NCBI GenBank assembly: GCA_016719925.1
Contig: JADJYC010000014.1
Coordinates: forward strand, 1-51,686
Source: Crocinitomicaceae bacterium
Lineage (GTDB): Bacteria; Bacteroidota; Bacteroidia; Flavobacteriales_D; Crocinitomicaceae
DNA: 51,686 nucleotides
Direction of reading: 5' to 3'
Shown here one piece after another: positions 28,252 through 38,463 of the stretch. Under the pieces are notes generated by a model that was given only the letters and a program-made list of their open reading frames with translations, was not told the origin of the DNA and did not search any database. Position 1 is the first letter of the stretch; every line of letters starts with the position of its first letter. Made by a program: the position numbers and the translations under genes.

Positions 28252-29814
28252 ATGGCAGTTTTAGGAAGTGTTTTAAAGACAACCACCAGATACGCATATA
28301 AATTAAGCAACATTATCAGTCATCAGACATCCAAAGTACAGGAGAAACAACTGAAGAAACTTTTGTCGCGTGCACAGCAAACTGAATTTGGAAAGATGTA
28401 TAATTTCTCTGCAATTCTGCGTGAAGAAAATTTGATGGATGCTTATAGAAGATATGTCCCGATTTTTGATTACGATTATTTGTTTAAAAAACACTGGCAT
28501 AAAACACTGAACGGAATTCCAAATGTTACCTGGCCCGGATTGATCCAGAATTTTGCTCTTACATCGGGAACAACAGGTGCTTCCAGTAAACGTATTCCTG
28601 TGTCAAAACAAATGATTCGTTCAATGCGCAAAACCAGCATCAGTCAGTTGCTGACATTGTCCGGAATAAATATGGATTCCTCTTTTTATGAAAGAGATAT
28701 TTTATTTCTTGGAGGATCAACTTCACTTACAAAAATCAATGATCAGTTTGAAGGAGATTTGAGCGGAATTTTGTCAGGTAAAATGCCTTCCTGGTTCAGT
28801 CCTTTTTCAAAGCCGGATAAAAAAATCAGAGCATTGAAAGACTGGGATCAAAAAATAGATGAAATTGTAAAAGAAGCACCAAACTGGGATATCGCTGCAA
28901 TTTGTGGTGTGCCGGCATGGGTTGAAATTCTGATCAATCGCATAACAGATCATTACGGGCTTGAAACCATTTTTCAGATCTGGCCAAATCTGCAGATCTA
29001 TGTTCACGGAGGTGTTTCATTTGAACCGTATATGCTTCGTTTTAATAAGCTGTTTGATAACCGGGTAATGTATCTGGATACCTATTTATCTTCGGAAGGA
29101 TTTTTTGCTTATCAGCCTGCTGATTCTGATTCATTGCAGCTCCTGGTGAACAACGATGTTTATTATGAATTCATTCCTTTTAATGAAGAACATTTTGATT
29201 CAGATGGTAATTTGACTGATTTTGAATCTGCATTAACCATTGATGAAGTTTCAGAAGGAGTGGATTATGCACTGCTTGTTTCAACCAATGCCAGAGCCTG
29301 GAGATATCTCATCGGAGATACAATCCGGTTCAAATGTCTGGAAACCCTGAAAATAAAAATCACCGGCAGAACAAAACATTTTTTGAGTCTTTGCGGAGAA
29401 CATCTTTCAGTAGATAACATGACCGAGGCACTTACTCAGGTAGCCTATGAAAATAATTTGGAGATTAGAGAGTTTGCTGTTTCAGGTGATGTCACTGAAA
29501 ATGGATTTACTCATACCTGGTTCATTGGTTGTGATTCCAGAACAGATGAAAAATTACTGATGCATTTACTGGATGACAAATTATGTGAGCTAAATGATGA
29601 CTACAAAACTGAAAGAAAATTTGCACTTAATCAGGTCAAATTGAAATGTCTTCCATCCAAGTTTTTCTACAATTTTATGGAATTGAAAAGTATGTATGGT
29701 TCTCAATATAAATTTCCAAGAGTGTTAAAAGGAAAAATAAAAAATGACTGGTTTGAATATCTTACCATTCTTGAACCTCAGAAACATCCATGGTTTCTGA
29801 TTGGGCAATATTAA
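28252..29814 (+). CDS. GH3-family (auxin-conjugase-like) adenylate-forming protein
   Basis: 520 residues. It resembles the GH3 branch of the ANL superfamily: N-terminal LLSRAQQTEFGKMYNFSAIL, phosphate-binding FALTSGTTGASSKRIPVSK, YLSSEGFFAYQ, SEGVDYALLVSTNARAWRYL, GDTIRF and ITGRTKHFLSLCGEHLS. In plants GH3 enzymes link amino acids to auxin or jasmonate via an acyl-adenylate; bacterial members have mostly unknown acyl acids and amine acceptors. It stands alone, with a bidirectional terminator after it. Confidence 0.85.
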   Translation: MAVLGSVLKTTTRYAYKLSNIISHQTSKVQEKQLKKLLSRAQQTEFGKMYNFSAILREENLMDAYRRYVPIFDYDYLFKKHWHKTLNGIPNVTWPGLIQNFALTSGTTGASSKRIPVSKQMIRSMRKTSISQLLTLSGINMDSSFYERDILFLGGSTSLTKINDQFEGDLSGILSGKMPSWFSPFSKPDKKIRALKDWDQKIDEIVKEAPNWDIAAICGVPAWVEILINRITDHYGLETIFQIWPNLQIYVHGGVSFEPYMLRFNKLFDNRVMYLDTYLSSEGFFAYQPADSDSLQLLVNNDVYYEFIPFNEEHFDSDGNLTDFESALTIDEVSEGVDYALLVSTNARAWRYLIGDTIRFKCLETLKIKITGRTKHFLSLCGEHLSVDNMTEALTQVAYENNLEIREFAVSGDVTENGFTHTWFIGCDSRTDEKLLMHLLDDKLCELNDDYKTERKFALNQVKLKCLPSKFFYNFMELKSMYGSQYKFPRVLKGKIKNDWFEYLTILEPQKHPWFLIGQY

Positions 29815-29852
29815 ATACCCAAAACCGATGTCCGCTGACGTAATGGACAAAA

Positions 29853-29882
29853 AAAAACGGAACTAATTTAAGTTCCGTTTTT
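29853..29882. terminator. Bidirectional terminator between GH3-like and SGNH genes
   Basis: A 12-bp stem AAAAACGGAACT / AGTTCCGTTTTT (29853-29864 and 29871-29882) with a 6-nt loop is flanked by an A run on the left and T residues on the right, so it can serve both convergent genes. Confidence 0.85.
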
Positions 29883-29904
29883 AGTTTCTACCTGTTCTGT
29901 TTTC

Positions 29905-31296
29905 TTAAGGAAAAATGACACCTCTGTAACTTCCAATCAGCGCCAGCGGAATATTTGATCCGTAATAATCATTGATTACTTTGATGAACTCATTTGCGGC
30001 AATTGCATATCCTCTTGGATTCAGGTGAACGCCATCTAAAGAGAATGCACCACCGCTTATATACTCAGGAGCAATACCAATTCCCTTCCATCATCACACC
30101 GGTTTTAATTTTTTTCAAGAAATCCATGCATATCCACAACGGGATAATTAAACATAGCTGCAGATGCCTGAATTGCACTGTTGAATTCAATTGTTCTGCT
30201 TTGGCAGGCATTTACTTCACCTGCATCCAGCACCCGGTCATTGGTCAGCGGATCAGATCTGATGCGCCTGCACCGCTTCAATATCATCTTTTGCTGTCAA
30301 CAGAATTAAATCATCTTCAGTTGCAACTCTGACTTGTGTAACTCCGCCGCTTAAATCTCCTTCTTCAATCCATACATCAGTATAGCCATAATCTTCTTTA
30401 ATTCCTGCAACGGTAAATGTATTGAAGTATGGAATAACTGTTACATCCGGAATAGTTGCACAAACTCCTTTTGCACCGATCGAAGAAAAAGCTGTCAGAA
30501 CGGAATCATATTTCATTCTGAATTCAACCGGATCTGACAATGTGCTGAATTCAAGTACACCCAAACCAACCAGTGAAGCATCAATTTCTGTTGGCACTCC
30601 ACCTGAAGTTGCAAAACCTAATACATCGTTATCTCCTAACCAGCTTGTGAAAAAAGTTGCCTGACTTTGTTCAATGTGATCGATATATTGAATCGGAGTC
30701 CCGCCTCCTAAAAACGGATTTGGATTTTCACCAAAATCCATAAAACGTGCAAATGGATTTCCGGGAATAGTTGTGTCAATGATAAATGGAATATTAATGC
30801 TAAATCCTCCCAGTATGGCATTGTTGATAGCAAGTTCAGAGTTGTCGAGTGCCACACATTGCATCAGTGTAATACCTGAAATTCCCAGGTTGTTGTATTT
30901 AATTGATTTCATAGATGATCCCCAGGTTGACCACGAAGCATCTTCTTCAGTTGGTTCTGTAGTTGCATCTCCCGGAGAAATAACGGTAATTTCATTGTCA
31001 ATATATTCAAGATGCATATATCCTGAACCATTATTGTTTACAAGCGGCTGATCAAAATCATCCATGTCCGGATTAACCAGTTTCATCTGACGGGCAATAA
31101 TAGAGGGATACGAATTTTCCTGTCCTTCTTCATAAACTCCACCATCCTGATATCCCTGAGTCAGTGAATTTCCAACCGCTATGTAATGGGTAAAATCAGC
31201 GTCACCGCTGGTGCGTTCAACTTCCGCAAATTCTGTTTTTCTGCAAGATGTCACTGCAATTGTAAATCCTGCTAAAATTAATATTGTCTTTTTCAT
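29905..31296 (-). CDS. SGNH/GDSL-type lipoprotein, multiple frameshifts
   Basis: About 464 residues joined. The leader MKKTILILAGFTIAVTSC has a lipobox cysteine at 18. Block I with the catalytic serine is HYIAVGNSLTQGYQDG, and block V with Asp and His is DGVHLNPRGYAIAANEF. Breaks occur near 30262 (after KDDIEAVQ) and near 30112 (one extra A in an A run), with a compensating extra G near 30085. The restored end is SNIPLALIGSYRGVIFP. Probably an outer-membrane-anchored esterase; substrate unknown. Next to a FadL-type porin 10 bases away, so the two form an operon that could import or process acyl lipids. Confidence 0.8.
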
Positions 31297-31306
31297 AATT
31301 TCTTTA

Positions 31307-32541
31307 TTAAAATTTTACAGTTGCGCTGAAGGTAATTCCATCAGCAATCCGGTGATATTTTGCTGAAAATCCTGCATCATCAAGGGCAGATTCACGCTCA
31401 GCATCCTGATGAAACCAGGCCAGGTCAAATCCAAAATTTTCTCCGATCTGCATTCCAAATCCTGCAGTTGGTACAAACTGTGTAACATCGGGTAATTCAG
31501 GACTTACAAAACCATCTTTAACGGGTGTGATATCATAATATCCTCCCGCACGAAAATAGAACATTTCGTTTAACGCGTATTCAATTCCAAAACGATGTGT
31601 TGGCGAATTCTGCCAGTCTTTGGTTGTTTTTGAATCAGGTGTATCCGTATTGTCAAAATCAAAAGCAAGTGTATCGTAAGATGACCATCCTGTATAATTA
31701 AAATCGTACACTACCATGATGGAATTTTTTTCGTTGATTTTATACGTAGCCGAAATTCCGGTTGTAATTACAGAAGGTAAATTCAATTCACCGGTGAATG
31801 AAGTTGAAGCGGGAAAAGTAGTTTGCAATGAAACAGGAATATCAGAAAACTCTGCAACACCGTTATCCAGCTCTAATTTCTGACCTGAGCGGTAAGATGC
31901 TCCAAAGGTTAATCTGATTTTGTCATTATCAAGAATGGTAGAAAAAATTCCGGCATTGAATCCATAAGTAATTCCGCTGCCACTCAGGCGGCTTTACCAT
32001 AATCAGTAGTTGCTGATCCAACCGGAATTGCTTTTTCGTAAGCAAAATTTCCGGTGGTTAAAACAAATCCGGCACCAATTGAAATATAATCATGGATTTT
32101 ATAGGCAACTGTTGGCTGGTAAGAAAATGTTTTAAGTGAAATGTTCTGCACAATAAATCTTCCTTCCCATGTATCGTCAAATGAAGAAGATGATCCAAAC
32201 TGATTATTGATTCCAAGTCCTACAAAAAGATTTTCGAGAATTTGTCCGCCGTAATAAAACTGAATCGGTGTTGCATTTGGAGAAGTTGCATTGATGTTGT
32301 CAGTTGATACAGTTTGTAAAGAAACTGCAGGCAGGATAAGAGAACCACCTAAAGTAAAATTGTGTCCTTTCAGATTACACATTCCTCCCGGGTTATAGAA
32401 TACAGATTCAGTACTCCAGGAAAAGCCGGTGTATGCTCCACCCATTCCCATACCGCGGGCACTTTGAACATTGAGTTGAAATCCGCCGGCAAAAACTGAA
32501 GTTGATCCGGCAATGACCAACATGCTGAATAATTTTTTCAT
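31307..32541 (-). CDS. OmpP1/FadL/TodX-family outer-membrane transporter, one frameshift
   Basis: About 412 residues. The signal peptide (MKKLFSMLVIAGSTSVFA) precedes the family's N-terminal hatch GGFQLNVQSARGMGMGGAYT and SVFYNPGGMCNLKG (NPAG-like motif). The frame breaks near 31988; the next frame starts LSGSGITYGFNAGIF and continues to the C-terminal strand ADGITFSATVKF. FadL-type barrels let long-chain fatty acids or other hydrophobic compounds cross the outer membrane. It is upstream of the SGNH lipoprotein gene by 10 bases. Confidence 0.87.
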
Positions 32542-32592
32542 GAATTGATTTGAGTTTGGACTAAATTAGTAAAAAAATTAAAGGTCAGACAC

Positions 32593-32972
32593 ATGGCTGG
32601 TGAATCAACCGATAAACGTAAGGTGCTTGTGATGGGCGCCAGTACCAATCCAGAACGCTATTCATTCAGGGCAATAAATCAGTTGCTGCATCATGGTTTT
32701 GAGGTGGCGGCATTGGGTAATAAAGAAGGACAAGTTCAAATGTACCTATTCTGAAAGAGTTGATCCCTTATGAAAATATTCACACCGTGACGATGTATTT
32801 GGGTGCAAAAAATCAGGTTCCTTATTATAATTATATTCTTTCCTTAAATCCGAAAAGAGTGATTTTTAATCCGGGAAGTGAGAATGGGGATTTTGCTGAT
32901 ATGCTTAGAAAGAAAGGGATAGAAGTGGAGGAGGCGTGCACGCTGGTGATGCTGAGTGTTGGGGCTTTTTAA
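32593..32972 (+). CDS. CoA-binding domain protein, one frameshift
   Basis: About 127 residues joined. Begins with ATG at 32593 (MAGESTDKRKVLVMGASTNP). The first frame gives the CoA-binding motif VMGASTNPERYSFRAINQ; the break near 32740, in a CAAGTTCAAATG stretch missing one T, moves to the frame with VPILKELIPYENIHTVTMYL and VIFNPGSENGDFADMLRKKG. Small single-domain proteins of this type (PF13380, YccU-like) bind CoA or a nucleotide; their role is not known. The GC-rich hairpin repeats follow directly. Confidence 0.8.
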
Positions 32973-32984
32973 ATTAAGCTAGCG

Positions 32985-33093
32985 GGGCGAGCGCGAGACT
33001 CGCCCGTTCAAATCAGCTTGTCGGGGCGAGCCTTGCGCTCGCCTTAAATTATTGAAGCTTTTTTGCTATCGGGGCGAGCCTTGCGCTCGCCCC
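32985..33093. repeat. Three GC-rich palindromic hairpin repeats
   Basis: Three units with a GGGGCGAG...CTCGCCCC stem-loop: arms 32985-32991/32999-33005, 33025-33030/33038-33043 and 33071-33078/33086-33093. Loops are 7 nt (CGCGAGA, then CCTTGCG twice), spaced about 40-45 bases apart. They are strikingly GC-rich against the AT-rich surroundings, between two convergent genes, and look like a REP-type dispersed element. Confidence 0.85.
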
Positions 33094-33098
33094 TAAAT

Positions 33099-34547
33099 TC
33101 AGATTTCAAAATGCAATTTTGTTTTCTGCAGGCATCTGTCAATCATTTCCAGACAAACATCAATCGTTTCTTTTTTTGTTCTGAAAGAAAGTATAGCAAT
33201 TCGGATGACCTGTTTACCGTTGATTTTTGTTGAGCTTAAAAAGATTCTTCCGTCTTCATGAATCATCTCCATGAGTTTCTGATTGAAAACATTTTCATCA
33301 ACTCCTTTAGCAGGATACCAGAAATAACTCACTGATAAATCAGGTTCAGGTCCAACTTTGAAATCACGTTTTTTTAATTCTTCTCTGAAATAATCTGTCA
33401 GATATAATTTTTCTTCCAGACAGGCGACAAAAGGATCAATTCCATGAATCTGAAGTGGTAACCACAATCTTAATCCTCTGAAGTGTTTGGTGAGTTCAGG
33501 TGAAACATCAGCCGGATTTAACGGCAAATCAGGATTGTTTGCATCCTGCATATAATTGGCAGTGTAGTGATGAGAATGAAACAAAGCGTCTTTATCTTTC
33601 ACCAGTACGGCCCCTAATCCGTAAGGAAGAAATAACCCTTTGTGCGGATCAATAACAAGCGAATCAGCTTTTTCAATTCCGTTAAATTTTTCTTTGGCTC
33701 TTTTTGTCAGAATAAAAAAACCACCGTAAGCGCCATCAATATGAAACCACATTTCATGTGATTTTGCAATAGTACCAATTTCATTTAACGGATCCACTGC
33801 ACCGGTATCTGTTGTTCCTGCAGATGCAATAACCATGAACGGATTTAATCCTGCAAGCTTATCTACATCGATGTGTTTTTTGAGTAATTCAGCATTGATT
33901 CTGTGATGATCATCCAGTTCCAGTTCACGGATTACGATATCTTCCAAACCAATAATGCGCAACGCTTTGTGTATGCAATGATGAACCTGCGGACTTAAAT
34001 AAATAACTGATTTTTCAATTTTATCGTTTTTGATCTGATGTTTATCACGCGCCGCAGTTAGTGCAATCAGGTTTGCTATAGAACCGCCTGAAGTCAGATT
34101 ACCTACTGCCGTTTCAGGAAAATGAAATTCCTTTTTCATCCAGTTGATGAGTTCATTTTCGATAGTCACTGCTCCGGGTGATCCAAAATACATACCAGCA
34201 TATTCATTGGAAATATCTGCCAGATAATCACCAATGGCTGAAAGAAAAATTCCGCCACCCGGTATATAACCAATGTGACCGCCGGATGAAGGAATCAAAC
34301 CATGATCAATTACTTCAGTTGTATAAAGATCAAATACTTCCTGAATGTTTTTTTTTCTTCCGTCAATTTTCAGTTTATCTGCGTTCGCTTTTGTGTTTGA
34401 AAATGTATTTCTGAATGGTAAGGAATCAATAAACTGAGATGTATAAATGCCGGTTGACTGCAAATAATGAATACGCTCTTCTTTTGATGGTTCAAGTGCT
34501 GCAGAGATTTTTTCAAGTTCTGCTATTTTGTCTGTCAGTGTACTCAT
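33099..34547 (-). CDS. Group II PLP-dependent amino-acid decarboxylase
   Basis: 482 residues. Motifs: SSGGHIGYIPGGGIF, TSGGSIANLIALTAARDKH, YLSPQVHHCIHKALRIIG, ASAGTTDTGAVDPLNEIG, WFHIDGAYGGFF and the Schiff-base lysine in VIDPHKGLFLPYG. This is the aromatic-L-amino-acid/glutamate decarboxylase fold; the substrate is not readable. It is translationally coupled (ATGA, 34544-34547) to the sodium/solute symporter upstream, so the symporter may import its amino acid or export its product. Confidence 0.87.
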   Translation of the reverse strand: MSTLTDKIAELEKISAALEPSKEERIHYLQSTGIYTSQFIDSLPFRNTFSNTKANADKLKIDGRKKNIQEVFDLYTTEVIDHGLIPSSGGHIGYIPGGGIFLSAIGDYLADISNEYAGMYFGSPGAVTIENELINWMKKEFHFPETAVGNLTSGGSIANLIALTAARDKHQIKNDKIEKSVIYLSPQVHHCIHKALRIIGLEDIVIRELELDDHHRINAELLKKHIDVDKLAGLNPFMVIASAGTTDTGAVDPLNEIGTIAKSHEMWFHIDGAYGGFFILTKRAKEKFNGIEKADSLVIDPHKGLFLPYGLGAVLVKDKDALFHSHHYTANYMQDANNPDLPLNPADVSPELTKHFRGLRLWLPLQIHGIDPFVACLEEKLYLTDYFREELKKRDFKVGPEPDLSVSYFWYPAKGVDENVFNQKLMEMIHEDGRIFLSSTKINGKQVIRIAILSFRTKKETIDVCLEMIDRCLQKTKLHFEI

Positions 34548-36023
34548 ACAACAAGCTGATGGTTATTTTTTCTTGAGAAAAAGTATAATCCGATGAAAGT
34601 GAAAAGTCCGTTAAACAATAACAATTCATAACCGAATTTATATCCGTTAAATAAATCTGCTGAATAAAAATAAAGGATACAGGTGATCAAAACACTTGCA
34701 ATCGAAATTGCCGGAACAAACTTATCAGCTGCATTTCGTTTTGTGAATAAACCAAAAACAAATAATCCAAGAAGCGGTCCGTACGTGAATGCGGCGCTGG
34801 TGAAGATCAGATCAAGGATGGATGTCTTAGGAATGAACTCACTGATGAGAATGGCAATCAATAATAAAAATGAAAAACCAATATGTACCCAGTGACGGAT
34901 TTTTGTTTGTTTCTTTTCATCGAATTTTTTATCAGTTTGGATAACGTCAAGACAGAAAGAAGTTGTGAGAGTTGTGAGAACAGAATCTGCACTGGAAAAA
35001 GTAGCGGCAATTAGTCCGATACAAAAGACGATTGATGCAAATATTCCCAGATGATTCAAAGCCAGAAACGGAAAAACCTGATCAGTTGCTGTTTTGGTTC
35101 CATCAGCAGTAAGAGGTAAATTGATTCCTTGTTTTGCAGAGTACAAATAAAGAAGCGCCCCTAATGAAATAAAGAGAATATTTACCAGCACTAAAACGAA
35201 ACTAAACCAGTACAAATTTTTTTGAGCGTCTTTAAGATTGGGAACCGATAAACTTTTTTGCATCATGTTCTGATCAAGTCCGGTCATCACCACCGCAATA
35301 AAAGCGCCACTCAGAAATTGTTTAATGAAATAAGATTTTTCATTGGGATCCCAGAAAAATATTTTCGAATAACCTGAGTTGGTAATTTCAGAAACTGCTG
35401 TTCCTAAACTCCAGTCAAGTTGTGATAAAATGGCGTAAATGGAAAGTATTACTCCGGCCAGCAATAAACCGGATTGAAGTGTATCCGTCCACACAAGTGT
35501 TTTAATTCCTCCCCGGTATGTATAAATGAGCATGAGGCAAATAATGATGGTTACAGTAACAAAAAACGGAACGTGATAATGATCAAATACAAAAAGTTGC
35601 AGTAGCTGCTGCCAGATACAATCTTAATGCAGCGCCAATTAATCTTGAAATCAAAAAATAAAATGAACCAGTTACCTGAGAATTTCTGCCGAATCTGGAA
35701 TTCAGATATCCATAGATAGAAGTGAGATTATATTTATAATACAGCGGAAGTAAAACTTTTGCGATGAGAAAATAGCCGAGCAGATATCCTAGAACAAGCT
35801 GCATGTATGAAAACTGTGCGCTTTCAACAGTTCCGGGAAGAGAGATGAATGTCACCCCGGATAGTGAATCACCAATCATTCCAAACGCAACTGCGTACCA
35901 CGGTGATTTTTTGTTTCCAAGAAAATAAGCATCATTACCTGCGTTACGCGAAGTGAATAACGCGATTGTAAATAAAACCGAGAAATAGCAAAGAATGCAG
36001 GCAAGTATTAATCCCGGTGACAT
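34544..36023 (-). CDS. Sodium:solute symporter (SSS family), one frameshift
   Basis: About 494 residues joined, with 12-13 membrane helices. N-terminal MSPGLILACILCYFSVLF and the SSS motifs GDSLSGVTFISLPG and YGYLNSRFGRNSQVTGSFYF are clear. The break near 35590, in a T run, separates AAAATAT from FVFDHYHVPFFVTVTIIICL; the second part has TYRGGIKTLVWTDTLQSGLL, MTGLDQNMMQKSL and the Na+-site AATFSSADSVLTTLTTSFCL. Na+-driven uptake of a small solute; coupled to the decarboxylase. Confidence 0.88.
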
Positions 36024-36354
36024 AGTTTTTTCTTAGTTCAGTATCAAAAAATACAATACAAAGACAATCAATCACAGCTTTGCAAGAATGAGTGATGCGC
36101 GAATACAATTAACAACATTTGCACAGTTTCTTTGTAATCCGTGTATGTATTGAAATATCACGTTGTTTGAAGTACTGATGAAAACAAATTCTAATTATAT
36201 ACCTGACCACTCACAAGAAACTTTTTAATCTTAGACTTTCAAATTATTTGTGACAATGCTCACGTTTGTCTAGAAAATTATTTCCAACTTTGTATTAGAT
36301 TTCAGATGAATGAAATTTGAGTTTAGAACGAACGACAAAACAAAATAAATAATT
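36024..36354. other. Intergenic region between the symporter and trxA
   Basis: 331 bases with no coding potential on either strand that I can support. It is AT-rich. The likely trxA promoter lies near 36256-36282, where TTG, a 16-base spacer and CAACTTTG form a near-match to the Bacteroidota consensus. I see no riboswitch, small RNA or repeat. Confidence 0.5.
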
Positions 36355-36672
36355 ATGGCAGTAGAAATTACAGATGCAAACTACGATGAATTGGTAGGAA
36401 AAGCAGACAAACCGGTTGTGTTGGATTTTTGGGCAGCGTGGTGCGGACCGTGCAGAATGGTTGGACCGTTGATTGATGAAATGCATACAGAATATGCAGG
36501 AAAAGCAATTATCGGAAAAGTGGATGTAGATAATAATCCCGGCATTGCAGGAAAATTTGGCATCAGAAACATTCCTACCATCGCATTCATTAAAAACGGA
36601 CAGGTAGTTGACAAATCAGTTGGTGCGGTTCCAAAAGCGCAGCTGACTTCTAAACTGGATGCAATTTTATAA
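36355..36672 (+). CDS. trxA: Thioredoxin
   Basis: 105 residues, standard length. The redox motif WCGPC lies in VVLDFWAAWCGPCRMVGP; the cis-proline loop is GIRNIPTIAFIKNG. Cytosolic disulfide reductase. It has a long upstream region and a strong terminator, so it is monocistronic and probably well expressed. Confidence 0.97.
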   Translation: MAVEITDANYDELVGKADKPVVLDFWAAWCGPCRMVGPLIDEMHTEYAGKAIIGKVDVDNNPGIAGKFGIRNIPTIAFIKNGQVVDKSVGAVPKAQLTSKLDAIL

Positions 36673-36699
36673 GTAGTACTTTTTAATTATAAAGAAATG

Positions 36700-36728
36700 A
36701 AGGATGCGGCGACGTGTCCTTTTTTTTT
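36700..36728 (+). terminator. Rho-independent terminator of trxA
   Basis: A 9-bp stem (AAGGATGCG / CGTGTCCTT, with two G-U pairs) closes a GCGA tetraloop of GNRA type (36709-36712) and is followed by about nine T. Confidence 0.85.
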
Positions 36729-36737
36729 GTGCTTTTT

Positions 36738-36905
36738 GAGGACAAAGGCAAAAGGACAAAAGAAAAAAGGGAGCGTTTTAGACCTTTAGGATTTTTAGAC
36801 CTTTAGAACTTTTCATTTCAACACTCTTACTTCGACTTCGAGAACCTCAGTCTCCGTAGGCGGCTTTCATCAACTTCGTACTTCTAACTTCGTCACTCGT
36901 ACTTC
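36738..36905. repeat. Word-like intergenic repeats
   Basis: Purine-rich words (GAGGACAAAGGCAAAAGGAC) are followed by two copies of TTTTAGACCTTTAG starting 17 bases apart (36776 and 36793). A pyrimidine-biased stretch of repeated ACTTCG and CTTCGTACTTC words follows. No gene. Near-identical words occur again at 42.06-42.12 kb. Confidence 0.6.
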
Positions 36906-36911
36906 CTCCCC

Positions 36912-37786
36912 TTAATCTCTTCTCTCAACAGCCTGCAGCGTATTCATCATCAGTGAAGCAATTGTCATAGGGCCAACACCGCCTGGAACCGGAGTTATGT
37001 ATGAACATTTAGGCGCTACTTCATCAAATTTGACATCTCCCAGTAATCTGAATCCAGATTTTTTTGTAGGATCATCTACGCGGGTGATTCCAACATCTAC
37101 CACCACTGCGCCTTGTTTAACCATATCGGCTGTAAGAAATTCTGCTTTACCTAAAGCCGCAATAATGATATCTGCATTCTGACAAAGTTCTTTCAGGTTT
37201 TTGGTTTTTGAATGTGTTAATGTTACGGTGCAATTTCCAACTTTGGTATTGCGCGCCATCAGAATACTCATGGGAGAGCCTACTATATGTGAACGTCCGA
37301 CAACCACACAAGATTTACCGGATGTTTCTACATTGTAACGATCAAGTAATTCTACTATTCCAGCCGGAGTTGCAGGTAAAAAACAAGGAAGATTTAAAAC
37401 CATTCTTACCAGATTTTCCGGATGAAATCCGTCAACATCTTTTGCAGGAGAAACGGCCAGCGTTACTTTATGCTCATCAATGTGTTTTGGTAATGGAAGC
37501 TGAACGATGTATCCGTCAATTTTCGGATCTTTATTTAAGTCATCAATTTTCTGAAGTAATTCTTTTTCTGAAATAGTTTCAGGTAAAGAAATTAAAGAAG
37601 ATTCAAATCCAACTTTTTCACAGGCTTTTACTTTTGCATTGACGTAAGTCAGACTGGCTCCGTTATTTCCAACTATTACGGCTGCAAGATGAGGGATTTT
37701 TTTCCGGAAGCTTTTCTCACTGCTACTTTTTCTGCAATCTCCAGTTTTATATCGTCAGATGTTTTGTTGCCGTCCAGTAAAATCAT
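36912..37786 (-). CDS. folD: Methylene-THF dehydrogenase/cyclohydrolase FolD, one frameshift
   Basis: About 292 residues joined, normal for FolD. It opens at 37786 (MILLDGNKTSDDIKLEIAEK). One missing A in a run of seven near 37700 (SGKKIPHLAAVIVG when restored) separates this from the rest: VGFESSLISLP, IDGYIVQLPLPKHID, KDVDGFHPENLVRM, GKSCVVVGRSHIVGSPMSIL and PVPGGVGPMTIASLMMNTLQ. It interconverts methylene-, methenyl- and formyl-THF, and so feeds Fmt and PanB encoded elsewhere in this window. Essential single-copy enzyme, so a true lesion is unlikely. Confidence 0.93.
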
Positions 37787-37809
37787 AAGTTGTTTTTTGA
37801 GGTTTCATT

Positions 37810-37900
37810 CAAATATATTGAAAAAAAAGGACAGAGGGCTAAGGCCAAAGGTCAAAGGGAAAAGCAAAAAGGGAAAGGGTTGGAGGTTATGGGATTGATT
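37810..37900. repeat. Purine-rich word-like intergenic repeat
   Basis: A stretch built of AAAGG/AAAGGGA words (GGCTAAGGCCAAAGGTCAAA, then similar) lies between folD and the cytochrome c gene. It resembles the purine-rich words at 36738-36775. The open frame across it is an artefact of the low complexity. Confidence 0.5.
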
Positions 37901-37983
37901 TTTCGGATTTTCTGTCCTTTTAATAATTTAAGATTCAAATCAAAAATCAGCAATCGCAAATCATTAATCGGAAATGAACTTTA

Positions 37984-38397
37984 TTACCGTTGCGCTTTTA
38001 CTTCATCCAAAGTTACCTCGCCACCTTTGTTGCCCCACGAATTGAGAATGAAATTCATCACATCTTTTATTTCTTCATCATTTAATGGTTGTGGCGGCAT
38101 AATGGTATTGTAAGTTATTCCATTCACTACCATTTCACCGCTTGATCCGTTGATAATTTGTTTTATTGCACGGTTTTTATCTGCCATTAAATAATCTGAA
38201 TTTGCCAGTGGCGGAAATACACCTTCAACACCTTCTCCTTCACTTTGATGACAGGCAACACAATTGGCCTGATAGACTTTTTCTCCGCTGGCATATTTGT
38301 TTCCTGCAGTTTCGGAATTAGCTTCTTCAGTTGAATTTTGTGAGGAGTTGCAAGAGATTGCCAGGAAGAAGAAAACGAAATATAATATGCGGTTCAT
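37984..38397 (-). CDS. Lipoprotein cytochrome c (class I)
   Basis: 137 residues from the ATG at 38397, chosen because it starts the lipoprotein leader MNRILYFVFFFLAISC. After a Ser/Glu-rich linker comes one haem-binding motif CVACH, with an axial methionine candidate in TIMPPQPLNDEEIKDVMNFI. A periplasmic electron carrier; its partner is not encoded nearby. Confidence 0.9.
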   Translation of the reverse strand: MNRILYFVFFFLAISCNSSQNSTEEANSETAGNKYASGEKVYQANCVACHQSEGEGVEGVFPPLANSDYLMADKNRAIKQIINGSSGEMVVNGITYNTIMPPQPLNDEEIKDVMNFILNSWGNKGGEVTLDEVKAQR

Positions 38398-38463
38398 GAT
38401 TTTAATTTGTTGCAAAATTAATGTGTTTAATGAGCTATAATGAGAAATTGACAAACAAGATTA

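Noticed and set aside
37790..38113. A plus-strand open frame with KGQRAKAKGQRE-type repeats.
   Set aside because: It is created by the purine-rich low-complexity spacer and runs antisense into the cytochrome c gene.
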